64,000 nucleotides of DNA from Fodinibius roseus (GCF_900129315.1 NZ_FQUS01000008.1:62001-126000), one strand, 5' to 3'. Numbered from the stretch's first letter, positions 26,403 through 36,131 are shown. Notes: generated from the sequence alone by a model not told the origin. Translations and numbers: made by a program.

Positions 26403-26542
26403 GATAGCCTTGCAAAAACCGTGATTATGGCCAATCTCTGTATTTTCGCGTATTCAACATCCTTCCATATGCTTTATTTGGAAAGGTATTGAATACACCC
26501 GGGGGTGATGTTGATCAAAATTCCTGGTTTTTCAAAGCCATC
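26403..26542 (+). repeat. Family-1 dispersed element, copy C
   Basis: This 140-bp copy has ends GATAGCCTTGCAAAAACC and GGTTTTTCAAAGCCATC. Its central stem is GTATTCAA/TTGAATAC, which differs from copies A and B by paired (compensatory) changes, and an inner stem pairs CCTTCC with GGAAAGG. It lies between the divergent kgd and pepF genes, 62 bases before pepF, and so is the only copy in a promoter region rather than behind a gene. Confidence 0.82.
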
Positions 26543-26604
26543 TTGTGCTGAGCCTGTGTGAACGTATATTACTATGAATCATTAATATTAATTACAAACA
26601 ATTT

Positions 26605-28401
26605 ATGACTAATAACGTGAGCGACCAAACCGGTGCTGAGAAAATAACATGGGACCTTTCCGATCTGTATGCATCCATAGACGATCCCGACCTGCAGGAT
26701 GATAAAAAACGCGTGCGTAAACTCGCCGAAGAGTTTGCCTCTTCATATAAAGGGAACGTAACGGAGTTTGATGAAAAAAATATGAAGCGCGCCCTGCAGG
26801 ATTATGAGAAAATTTTAGAACTGCTGGGCAAAATAGGATCGTATGCCCAGCTTATCTGGTCGACCGATACCTCAAACGCCGAATATGGCAAATTAGTTCA
26901 GGAGTCGAATGAACTTTCCTCGGAAATCCACCAGCAACTGGTCTTTTTCGACGTGGAATGGCTGGCAATGGATGATGAAAAAGCGACCCGCCTGATTGAG
27001 AGCGAAGAACTGCATGACTATCAACATCACCTGGAGACGTCGCGCCGGTATAAATCCCACATTCTGGATGAAAAGGCAGAACAGGTTCTGTCGGCCAAAA
27101 AAGTAACCGGTCGCAGTGCCTGGAATCGCTTTTTCGATGAGACAATGGGAGCGGCTCGGTTTAGGCTGGATGGAGAAGAGCTTACCCAGCAGGAAGTGCT
27201 GAGCAAGCTGCACGAACCGGATCGTGGGTTGCGGAAAAGGGCTCACGCCGCGCTTACGGAGACGTTCTCCGAATTAAGCCGGTCGCTGACCTTTATTTTT
27301 AATACGCTGCTGGCCGACAAACACACTGACGACAAGCTGCGCAGCTATTCCAGCTGGATTTCCTCACGTAACCTGGCAAATGAAATCGAAGACGATACGG
27401 TCGATATTCTGGTCAACACCGTAACGGATAACTACCGCCTGGTTCACCGCTTTTATAACCTCAAGCAGTCGCTGCTGGATTATGATGAATTCTACGATTA
27501 CGACCGCTACGCACCGCTGCTGCAAAATGAAAAGGAGGTCCGGTGGGCCAGCGCCCGCAGTACCGTACTGGATTCGTATGCCGACTTCCATCCCGAGATG
27601 GGTCGCATTGCCGGCAAGTTTTTTGATAAAGACTGGATCGATGCCGCGATAAAGCCGGGCAAACGGGGTGGGGCTTACTCCGCCAGCACCGTCCCCTCCG
27701 TCCACCCCTATGTGTTTATGAATTATAACGGGAAGATTCGTGATGTCCAGACGCTGGCTCATGAACTGGGACATGGGGTACACCAGTACCTCTCGCGTGA
27801 GCAGGGCGTACTGCAGGCCAATACGCCACTTACTACCGCAGAAACGGCTTCCGTATTTGGTGAGATGCTGGTCTTCCAGACCCTGATGCGCGAACTCGAC
27901 GACCCCAGAGAAAGGCTGGCCCTGTTGATCGGCAAAATTGATGATACCATTGCCACCGTATTCCGCCAGGTCTCGATGAATCGTTTTGAGCACGCCATCC
28001 ACACCAAACGCAGGGAGGAGGGAGAGCTGACAACCGAGGAGTTTTCTTCGCTGTGGCGTCGGACGCAGCAGGATATTTACGGGGAATCCGTAACGCTGAC
28101 GGAGGGTTATAACCTGTGGTGGAGCTATATTCCCCATTTTCTTCACACGCCGGGATATGTATATGCCTATGCGTTCGGTGAGCTGCTGGTGCTCGCCCTT
28201 TACGAGCAGTATACCCGGTCGGAAAACGGCTTTGCTGACCGCTATATCGAGATGCTCCGGGCGGGAGGAGCCGACTGGCCGGAACATATTGTCGGAAAGC
28301 TGGGTCTGGATATTACCCGGCCGGATTTCTGGGGTAAGGGAGTGTCAGCCATCGAACAGATGATTGAACAGGCAGAAGAATTGGCACAAAAGATTAGCTA
28401 A
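26605..28401 (+). CDS. pepF: M3 family oligoendopeptidase F
   Basis: This cytoplasmic zinc peptidase cleaves short peptides. The 598 residues match the usual length (about 600). The N-terminal helical region starts ITWDLSDLYASIDDP, which is characteristic of the M3B (PepF) family. The zinc site is HELGH at residues 386-390 (LAHELGHGVHQYL), and the distal Glu ligand region is TAETASVFGEML. The tyrosine/histidine-rich substrate region HFLHTPGYVYAYAFG is present near residue 512. The gene begins a likely operon with the next two genes. Confidence 0.95.
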   Translation: MTNNVSDQTGAEKITWDLSDLYASIDDPDLQDDKKRVRKLAEEFASSYKGNVTEFDEKNMKRALQDYEKILELLGKIGSYAQLIWSTDTSNAEYGKLVQESNELSSEIHQQLVFFDVEWLAMDDEKATRLIESEELHDYQHHLETSRRYKSHILDEKAEQVLSAKKVTGRSAWNRFFDETMGAARFRLDGEELTQQEVLSKLHEPDRGLRKRAHAALTETFSELSRSLTFIFNTLLADKHTDDKLRSYSSWISSRNLANEIEDDTVDILVNTVTDNYRLVHRFYNLKQSLLDYDEFYDYDRYAPLLQNEKEVRWASARSTVLDSYADFHPEMGRIAGKFFDKDWIDAAIKPGKRGGAYSASTVPSVHPYVFMNYNGKIRDVQTLAHELGHGVHQYLSREQGVLQANTPLTTAETASVFGEMLVFQTLMRELDDPRERLALLIGKIDDTIATVFRQVSMNRFEHAIHTKRREEGELTTEEFSSLWRRTQQDIYGESVTLTEGYNLWWSYIPHFLHTPGYVYAYAFGELLVLALYEQYTRSENGFADRYIEMLRAGGADWPEHIVGKLGLDITRPDFWGKGVSAIEQMIEQAEELAQKIS

Positions 28402-28408
28402 GACCTCT

Positions 28409-29923
28409 ATGAACAACTATGCAGCCGCACCTGAAGAAAATCGATCAAAAGCGGAAATAATGGGACGAAAACGCCAGGAAAAGGCATTGAGAGAGTTCAA
28501 GCATGTGCTGAAAGATCTCATTTTCCTGCTCCGGAGTGCTTCCGGCATGCAAACCGTGTACATGTACTGGATTAACCGGTCGCGTAAGCAGTTTGTCCTT
28601 GAGACCAAATCTACCGAGCTCGATAATGTTATCTTTAAAGACCGCCTCGCCTTTGAGAACCATTTTTTAAATGACTATAAGGATATCTCGGAAGCCGCTA
28701 CCCTGGAAATAGGACGGGAGCTGGATCCCTCCCTGCTGAAGCACTATTACGACAGGGTACCGGTGCGGTATGTAACCATGCTGCCCTTTGTGAATAACGG
28801 CGAAACCGTCGCCATCACCGTACTTGAAGCGCGCGATCAACATTCTGCTGACGAACAAGGCGATGTTATATATTCCTATATCGAGGCGCTGCGCAATGTC
28901 CTGAATACGTATCTGGAGATCAGTGATCTCTATGAACAGCAAAATGAATGGGTCGATTACGAGAAATGCCTTGACAGACTGAACGTACGCTGCCATCGCG
29001 CAGAACTGGTTAAGCGGCTGCTCAATATCCTGCAACAATTTCTGCCGGATGGCGGAGTGTCATTTGTCACGCAGGGGATGGGAAGCTGGTGTAATGTGAT
29101 GAACTCTGATGAGGCCCGGCATCCTTTACCGGTCGGTATGACCATGGAAAAACGCTCGCTTGCCAGCGAGGCCGCCGAAAACGGGAGTACCGAATTTGCT
29201 ATTCATTTTAATAACAGTCCCAAGCGATTATCGCCGCGGGAACAGCAAACCGAAGGCGCAACCATGGCCATACCTCTGCTGATGAACGATCGCCGGCAGG
29301 GAGTCGTGCTGGCCCACGATAAAAATCCGCTTACGTTTAAGGAATCCACAAAGCACAAACTGATGAACCTGGTGCGTGTGGCGGGACTTCAGATCATGGG
29401 GAACGATCCCGGTATTGATATTGATGAGCCTGTTTTTGCGAATAAGTTCGGAGCGTTTTTACCCGACTTTTGGAAGAAGACCGTTGATTCCGAACTTGTG
29501 AACATTCGGGAGCAGCAATCTAAATTCCATTCCTGGTTCGGACTTATTACCCTGTCGAATTTACCGAAATTACGCACAAAAATGCGCATTGACCAGCTGG
29601 ACCAGATGCAGCGCGATTTGGTAAGAACGTTCAATCCTTCTCAGTACGGATATACCGGCATTCTAGGCTTTCATTCGGATTATATATACTCCTTCTTTAT
29701 CCAGAATAAAGATCCCGGAGCCGTTGACAAGTGGATCGCAGCACTGCGGAAGAATTTTCTGAATTCGTTTGAGCTCGACAACGGCATGCATATTGAGACG
29801 GATATCACGGTCGGTTCGGTAAAGTTGCAGGACGAATTACAGGATTCTTACCAGGTGCTGACCAAAGCTAAATCTGCGCTTTCGGGAGCCATGAAGTCCG
29901 GAAACAATGAGGTTATACAATAA
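28409..29923 (+). CDS. Hypothetical sensor-like protein (GAF-like domains and degenerate C-terminal domain)
   Basis: I chose the ATG at 28409 (MNNYAAAPEEN), 7 bases after the pepF stop; a longer frame from 28364 overlaps pepF. The 504-residue product has no signal peptide or membrane helix. Two segments (about 20-165 and 185-325) have the alternating alpha/beta pattern of GAF domains, e.g. TMAIPLLMNDRRQGVVLAHD. The last 150 residues resemble a GGDEF fold without the GGDEF motif. I do not recognise a named family. Its stop codon overlaps the deoB start (TAATG), so the two are translationally coupled. Function unknown. Confidence 0.75.
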   Translation: MNNYAAAPEENRSKAEIMGRKRQEKALREFKHVLKDLIFLLRSASGMQTVYMYWINRSRKQFVLETKSTELDNVIFKDRLAFENHFLNDYKDISEAATLEIGRELDPSLLKHYYDRVPVRYVTMLPFVNNGETVAITVLEARDQHSADEQGDVIYSYIEALRNVLNTYLEISDLYEQQNEWVDYEKCLDRLNVRCHRAELVKRLLNILQQFLPDGGVSFVTQGMGSWCNVMNSDEARHPLPVGMTMEKRSLASEAAENGSTEFAIHFNNSPKRLSPREQQTEGATMAIPLLMNDRRQGVVLAHDKNPLTFKESTKHKLMNLVRVAGLQIMGNDPGIDIDEPVFANKFGAFLPDFWKKTVDSELVNIREQQSKFHSWFGLITLSNLPKLRTKMRIDQLDQMQRDLVRTFNPSQYGYTGILGFHSDYIYSFFIQNKDPGAVDKWIAALRKNFLNSFELDNGMHIETDITVGSVKLQDELQDSYQVLTKAKSALSGAMKSGNNEVIQ

Positions 29924-31092
29924 TGGGAAATTGCTATGTAATTGTTATTGACGGGCTGGGAGTCGGCGCACAGGAAGATGCGGCGGAATATGGGGATGCA
30001 GAGGACAATACCCTTGCCCATGTCTGCGGGGAGACCGCCTGCAAGCTGCCGAATATGCAGCGGATGGGACTGGGAAACATCATCCCCCTTGCTTCCGTGC
30101 CCGTTACTGCAGAACCGCTTTGCGGACATGGAAAGATGCGCGAGCGATCCGCCGGCAAGGATTCGACCACCGGTCACTGGGAAATAGCCGGTATCCAGCT
30201 GAACCGGCCCTTCCCGACCTATCCCGGTGGATTTCCGGACCCGGTTATCCAGCAATTCTGCGGCGGTGCGGGCGTAGAGCGGGTTCTGGTCAACAAACCG
30301 TATTCGGGAACCGACGTCATTGAGGATTACGGGCAGGAACATCTTGAAACCGGCTATCCCATCGTTTATACCTCGGCAGACAGCGTATTCCAGGTGGCCG
30401 CTCATGTCGACGTCACGCCCGTGGAGCGTCTCTACGAGTGGTGCGAGTATGCCCGGAGTAACGTTTTGACCGGCCGGCACGGGGTGGGACGGGTGATCGC
30501 ACGTCCCTTCGAAGGGCGACCCGGCAGTTTTGTGCGCATTTCCGACCGGCGACACGATTTTTCCATAGAACCACCCGGACACAACCTGCTGAACCGCCTG
30601 CTGGAAGCCGGCATTAAGACGTATTCCATCGGAAAAGTGGTGGATCTGTTTACGGAACAGCACTTTTCCCAGTTTCGACGCACGAAGCATAATGCCGAGG
30701 GTATTTCGCAGCTGCTCAGCCTGATGTCGGCCGTATCGGACAGTTTTGTCTTTGTCAATCTCATTGACACCGACCAAAAATACGGGCACCGCCTGGACGC
30801 CGGAGGCTTTGCCCGGTGTCTGCAGGAGTTTGACCGGGCCATACCGGCCATTATGGATAAGGTCCGGGAAGATGACCTGTTGATGATCACCGGAGATCAC
30901 GGGAATGATCCTACCTCAACCAGCACCGATCACAGCCGTGAATTCGTGCCGGTGCTGCTGTTTCCCGCTTCTTCTGCTGAACAGCTGAACCTGGGCACGA
31001 GGCAGACTTTCAGCGATATTGCCTGCACGGCAGCTCATTTCTTTGGGCTGGAAACAAATTTTTCCGGGAAAAGTATGTTAAAAAGGGAATGA
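29923..31092 (+). CDS. deoB: Phosphopentomutase
   Basis: DeoB interconverts ribose 1-phosphate and ribose 5-phosphate (and the deoxy forms) in nucleoside salvage. The 389 residues have the alkaline-phosphatase-superfamily metal sites: VIDGLGVGAQEDA with the first Asp at the N-terminus, the phosphorylated residue region KDSTTGHWEIAG, VNLIDTDQKYGHR, and ITGDHGNDPTSTSTDHSRE at the C-terminal end. Length is normal. It is the last gene of the pepF operon, followed by a terminator at 31198-31229. Confidence 0.94.
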   Translation: MGNCYVIVIDGLGVGAQEDAAEYGDAEDNTLAHVCGETACKLPNMQRMGLGNIIPLASVPVTAEPLCGHGKMRERSAGKDSTTGHWEIAGIQLNRPFPTYPGGFPDPVIQQFCGGAGVERVLVNKPYSGTDVIEDYGQEHLETGYPIVYTSADSVFQVAAHVDVTPVERLYEWCEYARSNVLTGRHGVGRVIARPFEGRPGSFVRISDRRHDFSIEPPGHNLLNRLLEAGIKTYSIGKVVDLFTEQHFSQFRRTKHNAEGISQLLSLMSAVSDSFVFVNLIDTDQKYGHRLDAGGFARCLQEFDRAIPAIMDKVREDDLLMITGDHGNDPTSTSTDHSREFVPVLLFPASSAEQLNLGTRQTFSDIACTAAHFFGLETNFSGKSMLKRE

Positions 31093-31197
31093 TAGCTGCC
31101 CGGATCTTTGTTCGTAATTATCTAATGGAACCGTTATATTATAGAGATTGAAAAGGCAACATTCTGTTATCTTAGGCGTTACCTTACCCTAAACCGG

Positions 31198-31229
31198 ATT
31201 GATCGCTGTTCGTCCCGATCAATTTTTTT
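31198..31229 (+). terminator. Rho-independent terminator of the pepF-deoB operon
   Basis: A perfect 8-bp stem ATTGATCG/CGATCAAT with a 10-base loop is followed by seven T residues (the last stem base included). It lies 105 bases after the deoB stop and only 41 bases before the rpoD start. Confidence 0.75.
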
Positions 31230-31270
31230 GTGGAAATGCACTAAAATTATCAATAAACCCATAATATCCC

Positions 31271-32125
31271 GTGGCAAGAAGCTCAGGAATTTCTACTCGA
31301 GAATCAGAATCACTCGATCGCTATCTACAGGAGATCGGCAAAGAAAAACTCATTACCCCGGAAGATGAGGTGCGTCTTGCCAAGGAGATCCAGAAAGGTA
31401 GCCAAAAAGCGCTTGAAGACCTAACGAAAGCCAACCTCCGGTTTGTAGTCTCGGTGGCCAAACAGTACCAGAACCAGGGATTATCGCTCGGGGATCTTAT
31501 CAATGAAGGAAACCTGGGGCTCATCAAGGCTGCCAAGCGTTTTGACGAGACCCGGGGGTTCAAGTTTATCTCCTATGCGGTATGGTGGATTCGTCAGTCA
31601 ATCCTGCAGGCACTGGCTGAACAAAGCCGTATCGTGCGATTGCCCCTGAACCGGGTCGGCGCACTGAATAAGATAGGCAAAGAGCTTTCAAAGCTGGAAC
31701 AGGAATACGAGCGCGTGCCTTCGGCTGCCGAGCTGGCCGAAAGCCTGGATATGACGGTTTCGGAAGTAGCGGATACGCTCAAGATTTCCGGCCGGCATCT
31801 TTCCGTGGACGCTCCTTTTGCCCAGGGCGAAGATAACCGCCTGCTGGATGTGTTGGAAAATGAGGAAACCCCCGATCCGGATAACGACCTGATGGGAGAA
31901 TCGCTGAAGGTGGAGATCGAGCGGGCGCTTTCCAAGCTGACCGATCGCGAGGCGGAAGTTATCCGGCTTTATTTCGGAATTGGCCGGGAGCATTCACTGA
32001 CGCTCGAAGAGATCGGCGAGCGATTTGATCTGACCCGCGAGCGCGTGCGCCAGATTAAGGAAAAAGCACTTCGCAAGTTGCGTCACCATAACCGGAGTGC
32101 TGCGCTGAGAGCTTATCTGGGTTAG
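31271..32125 (+). CDS. rpoD: Primary RNA polymerase sigma factor RpoD/SigA
   Basis: This 284-residue group-1 sigma factor has the compact form seen in Bacteroidota-like lineages, without region 1.1. Region 1.2 begins [20 protein letters not shown]. Region 2 has [20 protein letters not shown] and the -10 reader [17 protein letters not shown]. Region 3 begins with [17 protein letters not shown]. Region 4 has the helix-turn-helix [20 protein letters not shown]. The start is a GTG at 31271; an in-frame stop (TAA at 31262) excludes an upstream start. A family-2 element abuts the TAG stop codon, and the true terminator lies beyond it. Confidence 0.97.
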   Translation: MARSSGISTRESESLDRYLQEIGKEKLITPEDEVRLAKEIQKGSQKALEDLTKANLRFVVSVAKQYQNQGLSLGDLINEGNLGLIKAAKRFDETRGFKFISYAVWWIRQSILQALAEQSRIVRLPLNRVGALNKIGKELSKLEQEYERVPSAAELAESLDMTVSEVADTLKISGRHLSVDAPFAQGEDNRLLDVLENEETPDPDNDLMGESLKVEIERALSKLTDREAEVIRLYFGIGREHSLTLEEIGERFDLTRERVRQIKEKALRKLRHHNRSAALRAYLG

Positions 32126-32352
32126 TCCGGATTTCTCACAAATATATCACTGAATATATTGCAACCTTTTGCAAAGTAATAAGTTGGGTTCATATTTAAT
32201 CCTTTTAAAAAATAACAGGGTGTTTTTCCGGCGAAATTTATTCTTCAGCTGTGTTAAAGATAATATGGAGCGCTCATTGTACCCGGGTACATTTCCGCGA
32301 CCATTTTACTTTTGCCTTGCTGGCGAAAAAATTTCTTGGTGAGACAACCGGA
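32126..32352 (+). mobile_element. Family-2 MITE-like element, copy 1, abutting the rpoD stop codon
   Basis: This 227-bp element has ends TCCGGATTTCTCACAA and TTGGTGAGACAACCGGA (imperfect inverted repeats). TTAG is directly repeated on both sides (32122-32125 and 32353-32356), and the left one contains the rpoD TAG stop. Inside, CAGC/GCTGG, ATGG/CCAT and the apex TGTACCCGGGTACA form a nested stem. The reverse complement of 48596-48818 aligns with it along the whole length. No ORF. Confidence 0.8.
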
Positions 32353-32381
32353 TTAGTGGTGTTACAAAATATCCGTTGATA

Positions 32382-32416
32382 AAAAGCCCCGAGCGATCAT
32401 CGGGGCTTTTTTATTT
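32382..32416 (+). terminator. Rho-independent terminator of rpoD
   Basis: A perfect 11-bp stem AAAAGCCCCGA/TCGGGGCTTTT with a 7-base loop is followed by TTTATTTT. It lies 257 bases after the rpoD stop, so the family-2 element would be transcribed as part of the rpoD 3' untranslated region. The remaining gap to 32577 holds only a twice-repeated CTGATAAGCATA (near 32480 and 32519). Confidence 0.88.
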
Positions 32417-32577
32417 TGTCAAACTTTTAATAGACTGAAGGCAGGAGACAAAACCTTCTGGGTCACCTAACGTTATACAGACTGATAAGCATAATAACAG
32501 TGATAAAATTAATGCAGGCTGATAAGCATAAAAAATGACCTTGTTGGTGTCCCCCTGTTAGCAAATGGAACCCGGCT

Positions 32578-35448
32578 ATGAAACAGTCTTCGGTTATACT
32601 TCTTTTATTCGCATTGCTGTGCAGCTTTGCGCAGGCCCAGGTATTGCCGTTTCGAACCTACTCTATAGAGCATGGGCTAAGTGAATCGGTTGTAAACGAT
32701 CTCATTCAGGACAGCGAGGGCTACCTTTGGGTCGCTACCAGCTATGGATTAAATCGCTTTGACGGTATTCAATTCAAAAACTATTACACCGAGGAAGGCC
32801 TGCTTGACAACAGGGTGACCGCTCTATATGAGGATCATAACAACCAGCTGTGGATCGGTACGGAAAGCGGCGTAAATGTCCTCCGGTCCGACAGCATCCA
32901 TACTCCGCAGGCATTGCGTCCCCTGCAATCAAGCACGGTGTTGGCTATTTACCAGGACCAGCTGAATGATTACTGGTTTGCGACCGACGGAGAGGGGGTC
33001 TGGCACTGGGACCAAAGCCGGAATTTAACGCAGTACCGGGAGGTCAACGGACTGGGGGGAGATCGGGTTCGCGATATCGTGGAAGATGACCGGGGAGTCC
33101 TTTGGTTTGCCACGCGAGAGGGACTTACGAAATTGGAAGGGGGAAATTTCAGGACCTTCACTACCGAGGATGGGCTGGCCGATAATCGCCTTCGCGACCT
33201 GGCCCTGACGTCTGACGGCCTGTTATGGGTGGCTACGCGGGGCGGGCTGTGCCGGGTAAAAGAAGACGATATCCACTGCTACAGCGAAGACGACGGGCTC
33301 GTCAACAACCGCATACAGTCTATTTCGGTGACCGAATCGGACGGACTGTGGCTTGGCACGGAGGAGGGAGGCAGCTTTTTTGAGGATGAGCACTTCACTA
33401 ATTATGCCATTGAAGAGGGACTGGCCAACAATATCATCCAGGCTACGCAGTACGATCGTGAGGGCAATATATGGTTTGGGACGTTCGGAGGGGGCATAAG
33501 CCTGTTTTTAGGCAGCGGTTTTAAAAACTATACGGTAGAGGAAGGGTTGCCCAATAACGTGGTGACGGCGATCACGGAAGATCCCTCGGGCAGCCACTGG
33601 ATTTCAACCTACGGGGGAGGAATAACCCGTATTGACTCCTCGGGCTCTGCTACTACCTATAACAGTGAGAATGGACTGGTTGACAATAAAGTTTATACGC
33701 TCGACTCCGACGGTGAAGGTCGCCTTTTTATCGGCACGAGATGGGGATTGAGTATTTTTGACGGACATCAGTTTGTTAATTTTGACGAGGAGGAGCTGCC
33801 TTATCGTAAAATACGTGCCCTCCACCAATCACGACAGGAACCCGGCAACTGGTGGCTGGGGACCTACGGGGAGGGGGTTCTCAAGTATGACGGAAACCGG
33901 TTTGAACAGTTGACGGAGGAAGACAGCCTCGCGAATAATACCGTAATGGCGGTGGAAGAAATGGAGGACGGGTCGGTCTGGCTTGCTACCTACGGCGGCG
34001 TCAGCCGGCTGCGGGATGGCAAATTTACCAATTATACCATACAGGACGGGTTACCGAACAACGGGGTGCTGGATATACTCAAAGATAAAGCCGGGAATTT
34101 GTGGTTCGCTACCTTCGGAGGGCTGGCTCAATTTAATAATAACGGTACCTTTGAAACGATAACGGCGGCCGACGGGCTCCCCGATGAAGTATGTTACTTT
34201 ATCGAACAGGATGACCGGGGCATCTTTTGGATCGGCACTAACAGGGGCATTGTCCGGTTCGACTATGGAGCCTACAGTTCCGGACAAAATTCAAAAGAAG
34301 TCCCGGCATTTAAGCTTATTACGCAGGACCAGGGGCTTGTGGCCAACGAGATGAATGCCGGGGCCTCGTACGAGGACAGCAACGGAACGCTTTGGTTCGG
34401 TTCGGTAGGCGGGGTAACGCAGTTTGATCCCACCAAAGAGAAAGTGAACAGAGCGGCCCCGAAAGTCCATATCGAAAATATCACCGTATCGGGAGAAAGT
34501 ATCGGTGTTAAACCGGATCTGGAGGTGGGGAGCGACAACCATAATATCACGTTCACCTTTATCGGTATTAACTTTACCGCTCCCCACCAGGTTGAATACC
34601 GGTATCGCCTTAAGAATTCCGGGGAAGGCTGGCAAAGGACCACAGAGCGAAGCGTGCGATACCCGGCATTGATGGCGGGCGATTACACCTTTGAGGTCAT
34701 GGCCCAAAATAATGACGGACAGTTAAGTGCACAGAAAGCCGAAATAAGTTTTACCGTATTGGCTCCTTTTTGGCTAAGGTGGTGGTTTTTTATATTGTTA
34801 TTAGTTGTTATTTCAGGAGTTATAGCATTTATATATAATTATTATAGAGTTAGAAAAATGGTTGATATCGAGCGTATGCGGGTACGTATTGCCAGCGATC
34901 TGCACGACGATGTGGGCTCCGCTCTTACGGAAATAGCTCTGCAGTCCGATTTTTTACAGACGATGGATGTGGACGATCCGCTGCAGGAATCCATTCGTCA
35001 GATAGGGAACCAGAGCCGGAAGATTGTTTCCAGCCTCGATGATATTGTCTGGTCGATCGATGCCCGCAATGATACGCTGGGTGATTTAACCGATCGCATG
35101 CAGGACCACGTGAACAGCGTGTTGCCCGAGAAAGAGGTTACCTATCAATTCGAAGGTAATATGGAGGAAAAGCTTCAGGTTTCACTGAAAGAAAATTTGT
35201 ATCTTATCTTCAAGGAAGCAATCAACAATATCGCCAAGCATTCCAATGCCGATAAGGTTGAAGTTGCGCTTTCAACCAATGGCAGGGGCTTTTCGTTGCG
35301 TGTCCGCGACAACGGGAGCAGTGCTAAAAATGAGCGTAAGAGCGGACAGGGATTGCGTAACATGAAAATGCGATCGAACCGTATTGGCGCAGATATTACT
35401 TTTAACAACAGCGAGGGATTTGAAGTGCGCGTTGAACATGCAGGGTAG
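32578..35448 (+). CDS. Two-component sensor histidine kinase with beta-propeller sensor (HisKA_3 type)
   Basis: This 956-residue membrane kinase has a signal peptide (1-20). About 600 residues of two-component-regulator-propeller repeats follow, each with a pattern such as GLWFATREGLTKL or DNRVTALYEDHNNQLWIGT. A Y_Y_Y domain (about 640-730, VEYRYRLKNSGEGWQ) precedes one helix at about 733-757. The phospho-acceptor is His776 in ASDLHDDVGS, followed by a HATPase domain with KEAINNIAKHS and GQGLRNMKMR. The ligand is unknown; such propellers often sense extracellular compounds. The base composition dips to very AT-rich in the membrane helix. The cognate response regulator follows after 47 bases. 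Confidence 0.93.
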   Translation: MKQSSVILLLFALLCSFAQAQVLPFRTYSIEHGLSESVVNDLIQDSEGYLWVATSYGLNRFDGIQFKNYYTEEGLLDNRVTALYEDHNNQLWIGTESGVNVLRSDSIHTPQALRPLQSSTVLAIYQDQLNDYWFATDGEGVWHWDQSRNLTQYREVNGLGGDRVRDIVEDDRGVLWFATREGLTKLEGGNFRTFTTEDGLADNRLRDLALTSDGLLWVATRGGLCRVKEDDIHCYSEDDGLVNNRIQSISVTESDGLWLGTEEGGSFFEDEHFTNYAIEEGLANNIIQATQYDREGNIWFGTFGGGISLFLGSGFKNYTVEEGLPNNVVTAITEDPSGSHWISTYGGGITRIDSSGSATTYNSENGLVDNKVYTLDSDGEGRLFIGTRWGLSIFDGHQFVNFDEEELPYRKIRALHQSRQEPGNWWLGTYGEGVLKYDGNRFEQLTEEDSLANNTVMAVEEMEDGSVWLATYGGVSRLRDGKFTNYTIQDGLPNNGVLDILKDKAGNLWFATFGGLAQFNNNGTFETITAADGLPDEVCYFIEQDDRGIFWIGTNRGIVRFDYGAYSSGQNSKEVPAFKLITQDQGLVANEMNAGASYEDSNGTLWFGSVGGVTQFDPTKEKVNRAAPKVHIENITVSGESIGVKPDLEVGSDNHNITFTFIGINFTAPHQVEYRYRLKNSGEGWQRTTERSVRYPALMAGDYTFEVMAQNNDGQLSAQKAEISFTVLAPFWLRWWFFILLLVVISGVIAFIYNYYRVRKMVDIERMRVRIASDLHDDVGSALTEIALQSDFLQTMDVDDPLQESIRQIGNQSRKIVSSLDDIVWSIDARNDTLGDLTDRMQDHVNSVLPEKEVTYQFEGNMEEKLQVSLKENLYLIFKEAINNIAKHSNADKVEVALSTNGRGFSLRVRDNGSSAKNERKSGQGLRNMKMRSNRIGADITFNNSEGFEVRVEHAG

Positions 35449-35495
35449 TGACAGCAAGCTGCATGAATCCGAATATTCACCTAAATCACCGTCTT

Positions 35496-36131
35496 ATGGC
35501 TTCAGTAGCCGGCATCGTCGAAGACAATAAAAAAATTCGTGACCTGATACAGCGGTATCTGGATATGCAGGACGATCTGTCCTGTCCCGTAGCCGTGGAT
35601 TCCGTCGAAGAAATGCTTGAATACCTCGAGGAGCATCCCGGTCCGGATGTCATCCTGATGGATATACAGCTGCCCGGCATGTCGGGCATCAAGGGGATCG
35701 GCATTATTAAAGAAAAGTACCCCGATATCGAGATTATCATGCTTACGGTCTACCACGATTCACACAAGATATTCAAAGCACTGCGGGCCGGGGCGTCGGG
35801 TTACCTGCTCAAGCATACTTCGCTGCCTGAAATTAAAGAGTCTATCCTCAAGCTGCTGGACGGCGGGGCCCCGATGTCTCCTCAAATTGCGCGCAAAGTG
35901 ATTACGCATTTTCAGGAGGAAACGCCTAAAAAAGATCCCGATTCTAATTTGACCCCCCGTGAGCACGATATTGTCAATGGTCTTGTCGATGGCTTGAGCT
36001 ACAAAATGATTGCAGACCGGTATGATATATCCATTGATACCGTACGCGCGCATATACGAAACATTTATAAGAAGTTACACGTTAACTCTAAAGCAGAGGT
36101 GATTGCGAAGTCACTGAAAGGGGAAATTTAG
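35496..36131 (+). CDS. LuxR/NarL-type response regulator
   Basis: I chose the ATG at 35496 (MASVAGIVEDNKKIRDLI), which starts a normal receiver domain; a longer frame opens inside the kinase gene. The 211 residues have a receiver with the phospho-acceptor Asp56 in VILMDIQLPGMSG and Lys in LLKHTSL, and a C-terminal helix-turn-helix LTPREHDIVNGLVDGLSYKM with DRYDISIDTVRAHIRNIYKK. It pairs with the upstream kinase. Targets are unknown; the neighbouring secreted or surface protein genes are candidates. Confidence 0.94.
   Translation: MASVAGIVEDNKKIRDLIQRYLDMQDDLSCPVAVDSVEEMLEYLEEHPGPDVILMDIQLPGMSGIKGIGIIKEKYPDIEIIMLTVYHDSHKIFKALRAGASGYLLKHTSLPEIKESILKLLDGGAPMSPQIARKVITHFQEETPKKDPDSNLTPREHDIVNGLVDGLSYKMIADRYDISIDTVRAHIRNIYKKLHVNSKAEVIAKSLKGEI

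Noticed and set aside
29848-30900. 350-codon minus-strand frame
   Set aside because: It is antisense to deoB; the deoB frame has all metal-site motifs.
32480-32531. Direct repeat CTGATAAGCATA
   Set aside because: Only two short copies; no array structure or spacers, so not CRISPR.
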